Positions 16,974 to 26,650 of a DNA stretch of 58,443 bases are shown here, in pieces; the stretch's first letter is position 1; every line of letters begins with the position of its first letter. The notes beneath the pieces were generated by a model, which was not told where the DNA came from, did no database searches, and was given only the letters and a program-made list of their open reading frames with translations. A program made the position numbers and the translations under genes. Source of the DNA: Spirochaetia bacterium (GTDB lineage Bacteria > Spirochaetota > Spirochaetia > DAHUYW01); the NCBI GenBank assembly GCA_030041455.1, contig JASHNV010000150.1:1-58443 (forward strand), written 5' to 3'.

Positions 16974-18185
16974 TCATCCCATGCTCTCGATCATCCGATC
17001 GGCGAACTCGCTCGTCGACACCTCGTGCGCGCCCTCGGTGAGACGCGCGAAGTCGTAGGTGACGTACCTCTTCGCGATCGCGCCCGCGAGCCCCTTCTCG
17101 ATGAGCCTCGCGGCCTCGCCCCAGCCGAGATAGTCGAACATCATGCGTCCCGAGAGAATGAGGGAGCCGGGGTTGGCCTTGTTGAGCCCCGCGTATTTCG
17201 GCGCGGTGCCATGGGTGGCCTCGAAGACCGCGAAGCCGTTCTCGTAGTTGATGTTGGCTCCGGGGGCGATCCCGATTCCACCGACCTGGGCGGCGAGCGC
17301 GTCGGAGATGTAGTCTCCGTTCAGGTTCATGGTCGCGATGACGTCGTACTCGGCGGGCCTCGTGAGGATCTGCTGGAGGAACGCGTCGGCGATCACGTCC
17401 TTGACGAGCACCTTCCCCGCCGGGAGCGCCCCGGAGCCGAGCTGCTCCTGGGTGACCACCACGTCCGGGAACTCCCGTTTCGCAAGCTCGTAGCCCCACT
17501 CGCGAAAGGCGCCCTCCGTAAACTTCATGATGTTGCCCTTGTGCACGAGGGTCACGCTCTTTCGCCCGTGGTCGCGCGCGTAGCGGATCGCCGCGCGCAC
17601 GAGCCGCTCCGTGCCGCTCTTGCTGATGGGCTTTATCCCGACGCCGGAATCGGGCCTGACCGGCCACGCCATCTCGTCGCGCAGGAAGGCGATGAGCTTC
17701 GCCGTCTTCTCCTCGCCCGCCTTCGTCTCGAATCCCGCGTACACGTCCTCGGTGTTCTCGCGAAAGACCACCATGTCCACGAGCTCAGGCGCCCGCACCG
17801 GCGAGGGAATGCCCGCGTAGTGCTTGACCGGCCGCTCGCAGACGAACAGATCGAGCTTCTGGCGCAACGTCACGTTCAGGCTCCGAATGCCTCCGCCGAC
17901 CGGGGTCGTGAGGGGTCCCTTGATGCCGACCATGTAGCGCCTGAACGCCTCGAGGGTCTCCTCGGGAAGCCAGCTTCCCGTGGTCGAAAAAGCCTTCTCG
18001 CCCGCGAGAACCTCCTTCCACGCGACCGCCCGCTTTCGGTTGTACGCCTTCGCGACGGCCTCATCGAAGACCCGCACCGACGCCGACCAGATATCGGGGC
18101 CGGTGCCGTCGCCCTCGATGAACGGAATGACGGGATTCTCGGGAACGACGAGCCTGTCTTTGCCTTTCGTGATGATGCTTTCCAT
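16974..18185 (-). CDS. icd: NADP-dependent isocitrate dehydrogenase
   Basis: The 403-residue protein converts isocitrate and NADP+ to 2-oxoglutarate, CO2 and NADPH. Diagnostic blocks are [14 protein letters not shown] (residues 21-34), [16 protein letters not shown], the substrate-binding [29 protein letters not shown], the metal-binding NLNGDYISD, and [20 protein letters not shown]. The Lys-Tyr after HGTAP matches the NADP-specificity pair of the E. coli enzyme. Length is typical of the bacterial homodimeric form. The ATG at 18185 has its own leftward promoter, which shares its -35 with the divergent lipoprotein promoter. Confidence 0.95.
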   Translation of the reverse strand: MESIITKGKDRLVVPENPVIPFIEGDGTGPDIWSASVRVFDEAVAKAYNRKRAVAWKEVLAGEKAFSTTGSWLPEETLEAFRRYMVGIKGPLTTPVGGGIRSLNVTLRQKLDLFVCERPVKHYAGIPSPVRAPELVDMVVFRENTEDVYAGFETKAGEEKTAKLIAFLRDEMAWPVRPDSGVGIKPISKSGTERLVRAAIRYARDHGRKSVTLVHKGNIMKFTEGAFREWGYELAKREFPDVVVTQEQLGSGALPAGKVLVKDVIADAFLQQILTRPAEYDVIATMNLNGDYISDALAAQVGGIGIAPGANINYENGFAVFEATHGTAPKYAGLNKANPGSLILSGRMMFDYLGWGEAARLIEKGLAGAIAKRYVTYDFARLTEGAHEVSTSEFADRMIESMG

Positions 18186-18217
18186 AGAAGAACCTGCCCC
18201 CTGTAATCGGTGCCGGA

Positions 18218-18246
18218 ATACTACCAGAAAGGCTCCGCCTTGCCAA
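18218..18246 (-). promoter_or_regulatory. icd promoter
   Basis: On the minus strand TTGGCA (18246-18241), 17-nt spacer, TAGTAT (18223-18218). The predicted leader to the ATG at 18185 is about 25 nt. Confidence 0.6.
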
Positions 18247-18268
18247 CCGAAAGCTTCCGTGGTAGGAT
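18240..18268 (+). promoter_or_regulatory. Promoter of the envelope operon, sharing its -35 with icd
   Basis: TTGCCA (18240-18245), 17-nt spacer, TAGGAT (18263-18268), 9 nt before the ATG at 18278. Its -35 covers the same bases as the icd -35 read on the other strand. Confidence 0.6.
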
Positions 18269-18277
18269 CCGCCGACC

Positions 18278-19345
18278 ATGAAAATGACTCTCCGCGGCCT
18301 CCTGCTCGCGACGCTCGCAGCGGTCGGTTTCATCGGCTGCGGGTTCTCGGACTCCTACTATGAGGTCGGCGACCGGACCCAGCGACAGGAGCTTTCGCAG
18401 GTGTTGCGGGGCATCAACGACGGCCGCGAGAGCGACGAGTCGCGCTTCATCCTCATCCAACAGGTCATCAAGTCCCTCCAGGGCGCCCCCCAGCGGCTCA
18501 ACCTGTTCCTCACCGACTATGTGGCGCGCCATCCGAAGGATCCCTACAATGCCTACTACCTCTACGTGGTCGCCCAGGACTACGCGGACTCCGACGCGCC
18601 GCCGCTCGCGATCCACTATTTCGACCGGATCGTCAAGAATTATCCCGATCTCCTCGTTCACGGGACCTCGGTCCACTACCTGAGCCTCACCAACCTCATC
18701 AAGCTCGCGGACGATCCGGAGCGGCGAGTCGAGTACTACAAGGACCTCATCGCGCGGTTCGGCGACAAGATCCAGACGGGACCCGCCTACTACTTCCTCG
18801 GCAGGAGCTACGCGGCGCTCGGCGAGTGGGACCTCGAGATGGAGGCCTTCAAGGAGTTTCTCGCGGCGCCCGACGTTCCGGTGTCGGGCTATCCCGACGC
18901 CCGCAACGCGGTGTCGGACATCATCGCGTTCTACGAGTATCAGAACAAGGATTGGACGATGCCGAGCCTGTCCGACCTCGTGAGCGCGATCCGTTCCGCC
19001 ATCGAATCCCAGAACACGAGCCTGCTCGCCCATTACCGGGCGAAGGTGGGCTTTTTCGCGCGCTCGTGGGAATCGGAGAGCTTCCCGGTGAGCGAGGACT
19101 TCCTCACCGACTTCGGGGTGTTCCTGAACCCGTCGGTGTGGATGTCCGACACCCTCGACATCGACTCGAACTCCCGCGAGGCGTATCTCAGGACCGGAGG
19201 ATGGACCTACCGCATCGAGACCTGGTATCTCTATTTCCGAAAGATCAACTTCCCGGCCGACCCCTCGGTTCAGGGGCAATGGGAATGGGCCGGCATCTAC
19301 TTCGGGGACAAGCCGTTCGCCGACGAGTCGCGGGCCCAAGGATAA
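18278..19345 (+). CDS. Lipoprotein with helical, TPR-like repeats
   Basis: The 355-residue product starts with a lipoprotein signal ending VGFIGC (Cys21). The first two-thirds are helical and look like divergent TPR units rich in Tyr: [31 protein letters not shown]. The last 90 residues are different and aromatic, ending in a WEWAGIYFG segment. It is probably an envelope scaffold. It heads a co-directional run (transglycosylase 33 nt downstream, then three more genes), so a role in cell-wall or envelope maintenance is likely. I do not recognise the exact family. Confidence 0.75.
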   Translation: MKMTLRGLLLATLAAVGFIGCGFSDSYYEVGDRTQRQELSQVLRGINDGRESDESRFILIQQVIKSLQGAPQRLNLFLTDYVARHPKDPYNAYYLYVVAQDYADSDAPPLAIHYFDRIVKNYPDLLVHGTSVHYLSLTNLIKLADDPERRVEYYKDLIARFGDKIQTGPAYYFLGRSYAALGEWDLEMEAFKEFLAAPDVPVSGYPDARNAVSDIIAFYEYQNKDWTMPSLSDLVSAIRSAIESQNTSLLAHYRAKVGFFARSWESESFPVSEDFLTDFGVFLNPSVWMSDTLDIDSNSREAYLRTGGWTYRIETWYLYFRKINFPADPSVQGQWEWAGIYFGDKPFADESRAQG

Positions 19346-19378
19346 GCCCGGTGGAGCGCGACCGAAGGTGACACGACG

Positions 19379-20827
19379 ATGAGACTGCTCCACGCCCGGG
19401 CGCTCGCGGCCGGGATGACGGCGCTCGCCGCGACGGCGCCCCTCTTTTCCCAGGCGCTGCCGCAGGCGGACGCCCGGCCGGAGCGCTCGCTTCCCGCCCC
19501 CGCGCTCTCGGGCGCCCGGTCCGCTTACGAGTTCGCAAGCTACACCGAGGGGGACTCCCTCCCGTGGAGCGGAGCAGTGGGCGGCTCGGAGGCGCTCCCG
19601 CACGGCGCCCTCCCCGCCCGGCAGACGCACGAGGGGCCCGAGGTCTACAGCGTCCAAGTCCCGATGAACGACCTCATACGGTTCTACCTGGACTACTACT
19701 CCACGCCGGGCGGCATCGACTGGCTGACGCAGATCCTGAGGCGCGCGCAGCCGTTCCGCGGCTTCATCGCCTCGCGCATCGCCTACTATCATCTTCCTCC
19801 GGAGCTCATCTACCTGCCGATCGTCGAGTCCACCTACGATCCCTACGCGGTCTCCTACACCGGAGCGGCGGGGCTGTGGCAGTTCATGACGAACAGCATC
19901 GGGCCCTACGACATTCGCATCAACGAGTGGATCGACGAGCGGTTCGACTTCTGGAAGTCGACCGACGCGTCCTTGCAGAAGCTCAAGTACAACTACGAGG
20001 TGCTCGGGGACTGGCTCCTCGCGCTCGCGGCCTACAACGCGGGCCTCGGCGCGCTGATGTACGTCATCGACAAGTCGGGCCTTCACGACGTGTGGCAGCT
20101 CGCCGCGCAGGGGTATCTCTCCTACGAGACGAAGCAGTACATCCCCAAGTTCCTCGCGATCGCGGCGATCTGCAGCTACGGCGGCCGGAACGGCATCCCC
20201 CTGGACTGGAGCGCGCCGGTCAGGTGGGACCGCCTGAAGCTCGACCAGTCGGTCGACCTGCGGATCCTCGCCCGCGAGGCCCAAGTTCCCCTCGCGCAGC
20301 TCCTCGAGGGGAACGCCGAGCTCCGCTACGCGATCACTCCCCCGGAGAGCTCCGACTACTACCTCAAGGTACCCGCGAGCGAGGAGGCGGCGATCGCGTC
20401 GACGCTCAGGCAGCAGCGGTTCAAGCTCATGCGCTTCTACATCTACTCCGTCACCTCGGGCGACACCCTCTACGATCTGTCGCGGTACTACGGTGTTCCT
20501 GTCTCGATGATCCTGCAGTATAATCCCGGCGTGCAGCCCAAGAGCCTCCAGCTCGGAACGCGGCTCGTCATCCCGGGGATCAAGGACCTCCCGCCCTACC
20601 GGCGCGCGTCGGCATCTTCGGCTTCCGAGCCGGTCGACACGAAATCCTTCGTCGGCACCTACACCGTGCAGCCGGGGGACACCCTGTGGAGCATATCGCT
20701 TCGCTACAGCACCTCGGTCGAGGCGCTCGCGCAGGCGAACGGCCTCTCCTTGACCGGCCTCCTTCACGACGGCGACTCGCTCCGCGTGCCTCTCACGAGC
20801 AGCCTCATCGAGGCGAGCGCGCAATGA
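19379..20827 (+). CDS. LysM-containing membrane-bound lytic murein transglycosylase (MltD-like)
   Basis: The 482-residue protein carries a signal peptide (cut near LFSQA). A lytic transglycosylase domain of the SLT/MltD type spans about 120-300, with catalytic Glu150 in LPIVESTYDPYAVS followed by GAAGLWQFM and ALAAYNAGLGAL. Two LysM domains (about 355-400 and 425-470, YTVQPGDTLWSISLRYSTSV) bind peptidoglycan. It cleaves glycan strands to 1,6-anhydro ends during wall growth. Its stop overlaps the next start (ATGA). It lacks an obvious lipobox, so it may be periplasmic rather than lipid-anchored. Two C-terminal LysM copies match the usual MltD plan. Confidence 0.9.
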   Translation: MRLLHARALAAGMTALAATAPLFSQALPQADARPERSLPAPALSGARSAYEFASYTEGDSLPWSGAVGGSEALPHGALPARQTHEGPEVYSVQVPMNDLIRFYLDYYSTPGGIDWLTQILRRAQPFRGFIASRIAYYHLPPELIYLPIVESTYDPYAVSYTGAAGLWQFMTNSIGPYDIRINEWIDERFDFWKSTDASLQKLKYNYEVLGDWLLALAAYNAGLGALMYVIDKSGLHDVWQLAAQGYLSYETKQYIPKFLAIAAICSYGGRNGIPLDWSAPVRWDRLKLDQSVDLRILAREAQVPLAQLLEGNAELRYAITPPESSDYYLKVPASEEAAIASTLRQQRFKLMRFYIYSVTSGDTLYDLSRYYGVPVSMILQYNPGVQPKSLQLGTRLVIPGIKDLPPYRRASASSASEPVDTKSFVGTYTVQPGDTLWSISLRYSTSVEALAQANGLSLTGLLHDGDSLRVPLTSSLIEASAQ

Positions 20828-21720
20828 CCGGCGCCCGCTCGTGGCCGCTCGCCGGAGCGCTCTGGTGCCTCGCCCTGGCCGCCTCGGCGCAGGACGTGGG
20901 CAGCGCCTCCTCGGCCCCGCGGCCGGCCTACACGAGCAGCGTCGACTGGGCGCGGAGGGTGCTCGCGATCGACGCGACCGTGGACCTCTCGGGCTACCAG
21001 ACGGTGCTCCCCGACGCGCGCTTTCGGGGGGAGCAGGCGATCGAGGACGCCGAGCCTGAGATGATCCAGTCGGCGCTTTTCCCCGTTCGCGTCGACGCGG
21101 ACGACACCGTGGGCTCGATGGCGCGGTCGAGCCCCGACCTCATGACGATGGTGCTCGGGGTCCTTACGCCGGCCGACGAGCGCTACGCGGTGCTTTCGCC
21201 CGATCTCAGGCGCCTCACGGTCCGCTACCAAATTCCCCTCTTTCCGGACGTGAGCTCCCTCCTCGTGGCCACGACCCAAGCGAACCCTCCGCAGGAGGGG
21301 ATGGGATTCGTGCCGAGCGCTTCGTTCACCGGGATCGTCATTTACGCGAAAGGACCGCTTCCGGTGCACGGCGAGGAGCGAAGCGCCCGCCTTGCGCCCT
21401 GCCTTTTCCCGCGCGTGCTGGACGACCAGATGAACGTCATCGCCTCCGCCCAAACCGTCGACCCGGACGTCCTGAAGGCGCGGGGGGTGGCCACCTACAC
21501 CGACTCGACCAACGAGCACCCGTTCGTCGACCTCATCGGCTATAATCCCTTGAGAACCGTCGCGACCGGGCTCTTCGGCGCGAACCCGACGGACGTCATC
21601 ATATCGAGGGACGCCGCGCGGGAGATTCTCGCGAACGAGAACAACATCGGTCTCATCGAGAACGCGAAGATCCTGATCATCGCGGACCTGCCCCCCGTGG
21701 CCGTCCGCCCCGCGCCGTGA
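20824..21720 (+). CDS. Secreted protein of unknown function (LPP20/FlgT-like tail possible)
   Basis: The 298-residue product from ATG 20824 overlaps the transglycosylase stop by 4 nt. It begins with a signal peptide (ALWCLALAASAQ). The rest is alpha/beta; the C-terminal part, with TGLFGANPTDVIISRDAAREIL and a final ILIIADLP strand, vaguely resembles LPP20/FlgT-type proteins. That resemblance is by eye and weak. No lipobox or membrane helix is seen beyond the signal. Tight coupling to the transglycosylase suggests a joint periplasmic role, perhaps regulation or assembly. A longer frame from 20686 runs through the upstream gene and is spurious. Confidence 0.65.
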   Translation: MTGARSWPLAGALWCLALAASAQDVGSASSAPRPAYTSSVDWARRVLAIDATVDLSGYQTVLPDARFRGEQAIEDAEPEMIQSALFPVRVDADDTVGSMARSSPDLMTMVLGVLTPADERYAVLSPDLRRLTVRYQIPLFPDVSSLLVATTQANPPQEGMGFVPSASFTGIVIYAKGPLPVHGEERSARLAPCLFPRVLDDQMNVIASAQTVDPDVLKARGVATYTDSTNEHPFVDLIGYNPLRTVATGLFGANPTDVIISRDAAREILANENNIGLIENAKILIIADLPPVAVRPAP

Positions 21721-21760
21721 GGCCGCGCTCCCGACGGGCTCGAGCGCCCGGAGGATGTCC

Positions 21761-23062
21761 ATGAAGAGGCGATGTGCCCGCGCGAGCGCGGCGCTCCTCC
21801 TCGCCGCGCTCGCCTGCGCGGGCTGCGCGCCGAGCCGCATCGGATGGGGCGTCGTCCTCTGGTCGGCGGACGACGGCGCCCTGAAGACCGGTTCGGTCGT
21901 CGCGGTGCGATCCGAGTCCGCCCTCGCGCAGACCTTCACCGTCGACGCTCCGTCCGGAAGGCTCGTGACGCCCGACTGGCGGGTGGAGCTCTTCTCTTCC
22001 GAGAAGGCGGCACAGCGCTTCGCGGCCGCGTACGCGCCCTTTGTCGGGATGTTCGGCAGGGCGCGCTTCGCGGGGGTGGTGATCTGCCAGAAGCCCGACG
22101 CGACGTCGACGTGGGTCTATCGCCTGCGCGACTCGCAGATCGTGAAGCTCATCGCGCTCGTGCCGGGCGACGCGGAGGTGAACGGCGTCGCGGGCCACTG
22201 GTACGACGTCCTCACGGGAGACGGCTCCCGCGGTTTCTGCTTCGACGCCGATCTCAAGCTCTCAGGCGGCGGCGCCGCCGCGACGCCGAGCCTCTCGCCG
22301 CTCGACGAGCTCATGAGCGCCGTCTACCGCCCGGCCTATTTCGCCGACATGGCGGCGAGCGGCCGCTACGACCTCGCGAAGTTCTCCGACTCGTACGGGC
22401 TCTTCCCGGATCCGAGCGCGAAGCGGATCACGATCGTGAAGCCCGACGGAACCCTGTCCTTCTCCTACACCGCGGTCACGGCCTCCATAGGCAACGAGTT
22501 CTCGTTCGTCGGAAGCTCGCTCGTGCTTGCCGTCACCGGACAGGGCAGGCTCCGGGCGCGCTACACCGATCCTTCGGGCAAGTCCTACGACGAGGAGTAC
22601 GTGTCGATGAGCTCGGAGGAGGTGAACGAGCTCATCGGCAAGGAGCGCGCCCGGAGGCAGGAGCTCTACGACGCGCTGCTTCAGCGCGGGCGCCTCGAAA
22701 GCGATTACTTCGGCTCGATCGAGCTGAAGGCGGACATGACGTTCAGGTGGCGCGGCTACTCGCGCCTCGTCCCCGACGTCGTCCCCGCCGACGCCGAGGG
22801 CAGCGGAAGCGTGGAGCTCGGCCTCTACCTCGACGACTCCCTCAAGACCGAGTTCGACGGAGCGGTGACCTTTCGTTTCGCCGCGCCCGGGGGCGCGGTG
22901 CCGGTGAGCTTTCTCTACTCGTTCGCCGACGGCGGCGTCAAGCTCACCTACCTGCCTCCGGGCGCGAGCGGCGACAACGTCGTCACGAGCGTGCCCGCGA
23001 CGCCGCTCAACATCTTCTTCCGGGCGGAATCGCAGGGCACGGCATGGCGCTCGCGCAGCTGA
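21761..23062 (+). CDS. Lipoprotein with an SH3-like N-terminal domain
   Basis: The 433-residue product starts MKRRCARASAALLLAALACAGC: signal peptide with lipobox ACAGC. I chose the ATG at 21761 because the GGAGG site directly abuts the other ATG at 21755 and is correctly spaced only for 21761. Residues 25-80 read IGWGVVLWSADDGALKTGSVVAV, resembling a bacterial SH3-like fold. The rest is beta-rich with aromatic strands and a short charged helix near 285. It may bind peptidoglycan, like its operon partners. Its 3' end overlaps the ABC-F gene by 19 nt. Confidence 0.7.
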   Translation: MKRRCARASAALLLAALACAGCAPSRIGWGVVLWSADDGALKTGSVVAVRSESALAQTFTVDAPSGRLVTPDWRVELFSSEKAAQRFAAAYAPFVGMFGRARFAGVVICQKPDATSTWVYRLRDSQIVKLIALVPGDAEVNGVAGHWYDVLTGDGSRGFCFDADLKLSGGGAAATPSLSPLDELMSAVYRPAYFADMAASGRYDLAKFSDSYGLFPDPSAKRITIVKPDGTLSFSYTAVTASIGNEFSFVGSSLVLAVTGQGRLRARYTDPSGKSYDEEYVSMSSEEVNELIGKERARRQELYDALLQRGRLESDYFGSIELKADMTFRWRGYSRLVPDVVPADAEGSGSVELGLYLDDSLKTEFDGAVTFRFAAPGGAVPVSFLYSFADGGVKLTYLPPGASGDNVVTSVPATPLNIFFRAESQGTAWRSRS

Positions 23063-24978
23063 CCGGCGTCTGCCTCGCCTACGGCGGTCGCGATCTCCTG
23101 AAGGCGGTCAACTTCGGTCTCGACCCGACGAGCAGGGTCGCCCTCGCCGGCGCAAACGGGAGCGGCAAGACGACCCTCATGAGGATCATCGCCGGCGAGC
23201 TCCGAGCCGACTCGGGGGAGGTCGCGATCCCGAGGGACTTCCGCGTCGGCTACCTGCCTCAGTCGGGCGTCGCGTACACGGGCCGCTCCCTGATCGAAGA
23301 GGCCGAGACGGCCTTCGACCGCCTGCACGCGCTCGTCGCCCGGAAGGAGGAGCTCGAGCTCAGGCTCGGCTCGGTCACCGAGGCGAGCCGCGAGACCGAG
23401 CAGCTCCTGCGCCAGCACCACGAGCTCCAGGAGGCGCTTCTCGACAGCGGTTACTACGAGCGGCGGGAGCGCATCCAAACCGTGCTCGCGGGTCTCGGCT
23501 TCCTCGCCGCCGACCTCGAGCGGAGCGCGGGCGATTTCTCAGGCGGCTGGCAGATGCGGATCGCCCTCGCGAAGCTCCTCCTCGGAAGACCCGACCTCCT
23601 GCTCCTCGACGAGCCGACCAACTATCTCGACCTCGAGGCGCGAACGTGGCTCGAGGGCTACCTCACGGGCCTTGCCGGCGGCTACCTGATCGCGTCCCAC
23701 GACCGCTACTTCCTCGACGTGACCGTCGACCAGGTCGCGGAGCTGTGGAACGGGCGGCTGAAGGTCTATCGCGGAAACTACTCGAGCTACGAAAAGCGGC
23801 GAGGCGAGGAGCTCGCCGAGATCGTCGCGAGGTACCGGGCTCAGCGCGAGGAGATCGCGCGCACGGAGGAGTTCATCAACCGCTTTCGGTACAACGCCTC
23901 GAAGGCTCAGATGGTCCAGAGCCGCATCAAGCAGCTTGAGCGCATCGAGCGGATCGAGATTCCCGAGACGATGCAACAGGTGCGCTTCTCCTTCCCGCCC
24001 GCGCCCCATTCGGGCAGGCAGACGCTCTCCCTCGAGCACGTCTCGAAGAGCTACGGAAGCCGCCGCGTGCTGAGCGATTTTTCCCTTTCCCTCGGACGCG
24101 GAGAGAAGCTCGTGATCGCGGGCCGCAACGGAGCCGGGAAGTCGACCCTCATGCGTATCGTCGCCGGAATCGACCGAAGCTATTCGGGCTCGGTGCGGTA
24201 CGGAACGGACGTCGAGCTCGGCTACTTTTCCCAGGATTTCGAGGCGCACCTCGACGCCTCGAAATCGGTCATGGAGGAGATCGAGACGGTCCTTCCCACC
24301 GTGCTCTACCCGAGGGCGCGCGACCTGCTCGGCGCCTTCCTCTTTCGAGGCGACGACGTCTTCAAGCCGGTCTCGGTCCTCAGCGGCGGAGAGAAGAGCC
24401 GCCTCGCGCTCCTGAAGCTGCTCCTCGTGCCGGCGAATCTCCTTGTCCTCGACGAGCCGACCAACCATCTCGACCTGAGCTCGAAGGACGTGCTCCTCGA
24501 CGCGCTCCTCCGCTACGAGGGAACCCTCGTCTTCGTCTCGCACGACCGGTACTTCATCGAGAAGCTCGCGACGCAGGTCCTCGAGCTCACGCGGGCGGAG
24601 GCGAAGGACGACAGTCCGTCCTCGGCGCGGCTCTTTCCCGGCGACTACGCGTACTACCTCTGGAAGATATCCGGGCGAAGCGAGGAGAGCGCGGCGCAGG
24701 GCGCCGGGCCGAAGGCCGCCCCCGGGCAGCCGGCTCGACCTCCGAGCGTCCTTCGAAAGCTCGAGCGCGAGCAGCGGGGGCTCCTCGAGCGGATCGGGGA
24801 GCTCGAGCGGCGAGCGGCGGCGCTCTCCGAGGAGCTCGCGAAGCCCTCGACGTATCTGGACGCGGAGCGCGCAAAGCGCGTCGCCTCCGACCTCGACGCG
24901 AACGCGCGCGAACAGGAGTCGGCTACCCGGAGGTGGGAGGCTCTCGAAGAGGAGCTCTCGGCGGCAAAGCGGAGGTAG
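23044..24978 (+). CDS. ABC-F family ATPase (tandem ATP-binding cassettes, no membrane domain)
   Basis: The 644-residue protein has two cassettes: Walker A GANGSGKT (about 38-45) and GRNGAGKS (about 360); signatures FSGGW and LSGGEKSR; Walker B LLLLDEPTNYLDL and LLVLDEPTNHLDL. The linker (about 240-310) is the charged P-site tRNA-interaction helix pair typical of ABC-F factors, and a coiled coil ends the protein (from about 560). Such proteins act on ribosomes (EttA, Uup, antibiotic protection). The EQ-type Glu residues are intact. The start at ATG 23044 lies inside the preceding gene; the open frame further upstream is a shadow. The C-terminal coiled coil favours a Uup/YdiF-like subgroup. Confidence 0.9.
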   Translation: MALAQLTGVCLAYGGRDLLKAVNFGLDPTSRVALAGANGSGKTTLMRIIAGELRADSGEVAIPRDFRVGYLPQSGVAYTGRSLIEEAETAFDRLHALVARKEELELRLGSVTEASRETEQLLRQHHELQEALLDSGYYERRERIQTVLAGLGFLAADLERSAGDFSGGWQMRIALAKLLLGRPDLLLLDEPTNYLDLEARTWLEGYLTGLAGGYLIASHDRYFLDVTVDQVAELWNGRLKVYRGNYSSYEKRRGEELAEIVARYRAQREEIARTEEFINRFRYNASKAQMVQSRIKQLERIERIEIPETMQQVRFSFPPAPHSGRQTLSLEHVSKSYGSRRVLSDFSLSLGRGEKLVIAGRNGAGKSTLMRIVAGIDRSYSGSVRYGTDVELGYFSQDFEAHLDASKSVMEEIETVLPTVLYPRARDLLGAFLFRGDDVFKPVSVLSGGEKSRLALLKLLLVPANLLVLDEPTNHLDLSSKDVLLDALLRYEGTLVFVSHDRYFIEKLATQVLELTRAEAKDDSPSSARLFPGDYAYYLWKISGRSEESAAQGAGPKAAPGQPARPPSVLRKLEREQRGLLERIGELERRAAALSEELAKPSTYLDAERAKRVASDLDANAREQESATRRWEALEEELSAAKRR

Positions 24979-24986
24979 CCTGGGCC

Positions 24987-25625
24987 CTACCGCGTCGCGG
25001 CGTCGAGCGCCCGGCGCAGGCCGGACGCCGTGTAGCGGCCGCCGAACGCGGGCGTTCCGGGCTCGAACCGCCAGCCTTCGGAGAGCGGGCCGGCGTCGAG
25101 GCTGTCGAAGCCGAGGTCGGAGATGAGCTCCGCGATCGCCCGTTTCGCGGCCGGATCGTCTCCGGCGAGCGCGAACGCCCGCCGCCCCTCGATGCCCGGG
25201 AGGGACTCCTCCTCAAGCTCGCCGTAGCCGACGTGATTCAAGGCCTTCACCACGCGGGAGCGCGTCAGGAATCCCTGGACGATCTCGCTTGAGGAACGGG
25301 AGTCCTCCTCGACGTCGGCGAAGATCCCGTCCTCTTCGGGAAGGTAGTTCATCGCGTCGACGACGACCTTTGCGGCCAACTCCTCGACCGGGAGCGCGCG
25401 GAACCTCCGGATCGGAAGCGCGAGGATGACGAGGCCTCCTCTCGACGCGGCCTCCCCGGCCGTGACGGGCGTCGCTCCGGGCGTCAGCACTTCCGCCACC
25501 AGCTTCAGGCTTTCAGGCGCCCGGGAATTGGCGAGGAAAACCCGATAGCCCGATCGCATCGCGAGGCGGGCGAGCGCCGTCCCGACTCTGCCCGCTCCGA
25601 TGATTCCGAGGTCGGGGCGGCTCAC
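24987..25625 (-). CDS. NADPH-dependent F420 reductase-like / NAD(P)-binding oxidoreductase
   Basis: The 212-residue product has an N-terminal Rossmann motif, LGIIGAGRVGTALARLA, and resembles the F420-dependent NADP reductase family (F420_oxidored), with VVDAMNYLP and KALNHVGYGELE blocks. Many family members do not use F420 and act as ferric or generic NADPH reductases, so the true acceptor is open. It starts with GTG 25625 overlapping the stop of the luciferase-like gene (GTGA), so both are translationally coupled and may form a flavin/deazaflavin pair. It converges with the ABC-F gene, 8 nt apart. Confidence 0.78.
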   Translation of the reverse strand: MSRPDLGIIGAGRVGTALARLAMRSGYRVFLANSRAPESLKLVAEVLTPGATPVTAGEAASRGGLVILALPIRRFRALPVEELAAKVVVDAMNYLPEEDGIFADVEEDSRSSSEIVQGFLTRSRVVKALNHVGYGELEEESLPGIEGRRAFALAGDDPAAKRAIAELISDLGFDSLDAGPLSEGWRFEPGTPAFGGRYTASGLRRALDAATR

Positions 25626-26650
25626 CGAAGCTCCTGGTCGACGAGCGGCAGCACTTTGGTGCCGAGGAGCTCGATGGAACGCAGATATTCCCGGTGAGGC
25701 AGCTGCCCGACGTCCATTTGAAGGAAGTGGCGAACGTGGCCCATCGCGCGATGGAGCGCCACCATGCGCTCGGCGATCTCCTCGGGGCTCCCCGCGAAGA
25801 GAGCGCCGTCCCGGTTGGATTCCCAGTCGAAACGCCTCCGTTCAGGCGGCGGAAAGCCCCGCTCCCGCGCGACGGCCTCGATAGCCCGGCTCCAGTGCCG
25901 AAAAAAGGTGTCCTTTGCGCTTTTCGCGTCTTCGGAAAGGAAGCCCGGGCTCGCGACGGAAATCTCCATCCCCGACGGGTCGTGTCCGGCCTCCTCGTAG
26001 GCGCGGCGGTAGAGATTCGCGAGCAGCGTGAAGCGCGACGCGCGTCCCCCGATGATTCCGTAACTGATCGGAAGACCGAGGAGGCCGGCGCGGAGCGACG
26101 ACTCCGGATTGCCGCCGGTGGCAAGCCAGATCTTGAGCCTGCCCCGGTGAGGCCGGGGAACGACGAGAGCATCCTTCAGAGGACGGCGAAATTCCCCGCT
26201 CCAGGTGACTCGCTCGCCCTCGTTCAGCTTCATGAGGAGATCGAGCTTCTCGGCGTAGAGCTTGTCGTAGTCGGCGAGATCGTAGCCGAAGAGCGGAAAA
26301 GACTCGACTGAGGAACCCCGCCCGGCGATGATCTCCGCCCTGCCGCGCGAGATGGCGTCCACCGTCGCAAACTGCTGAAAGACCCTGACCGGATCGTCGG
26401 TGCTGAGGACGATGACCGAGCTCCCGAGCTTGATGCGCTTCGTGGTCGCCGCGCCGGCGGCAAGGATCGTCGCGGGCGTCGAGGCGGGAAACTGCGCGGT
26501 GTGATGCTCCCCTACCCCGAAGAAACCGAGCCCCACTTGGTCGGCGAGCTGAATCGCCTCAAGCAGGTTCCGGATCGCCTCGGCCGTCGAGCCGAGCTGT
26601 CCCCCCGGGAGCCGTTGCACGTCGCCGAAGCTGTAGACACCGATCTCCAC
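25622..26650 (-). CDS. Luciferase-like (LLM class) flavin-dependent oxidoreductase
   Basis: The 342-residue product is a bacterial-luciferase-type TIM barrel. Diagnostic blocks are DQVGLGFFGVGEHHTAQF, then KRIKLGSSVIVLSTDDPVRVFQQFATVDAISRGRAEIIAGRG, which lines the flavin phosphate site. Such enzymes oxidise small organics with FMNH2 or F420. The start is GTG 26650 (VEIGVYSFGD), supported by GGGAGGATG; the longer frame to 26752 has no ribosome site and no family match. The neighbouring NADPH:F420-like reductase could supply reduced cofactor. No F420-synthesis gene is in the window, so FMN is equally possible. Confidence 0.85.
   Translation of the reverse strand: MEIGVYSFGDVQRLPGGQLGSTAEAIRNLLEAIQLADQVGLGFFGVGEHHTAQFPASTPATILAAGAATTKRIKLGSSVIVLSTDDPVRVFQQFATVDAISRGRAEIIAGRGSSVESFPLFGYDLADYDKLYAEKLDLLMKLNEGERVTWSGEFRRPLKDALVVPRPHRGRLKIWLATGGNPESSLRAGLLGLPISYGIIGGRASRFTLLANLYRRAYEEAGHDPSGMEISVASPGFLSEDAKSAKDTFFRHWSRAIEAVARERGFPPPERRRFDWESNRDGALFAGSPEEIAERMVALHRAMGHVRHFLQMDVGQLPHREYLRSIELLGTKVLPLVDQELR

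Noticed and set aside
18221-20824. Long minus-strand open frame opposite the lipoprotein and transglycosylase genes
   Set aside because: It is the antisense shadow of genes with clear domains; its product is charged, low in complexity and matches nothing.
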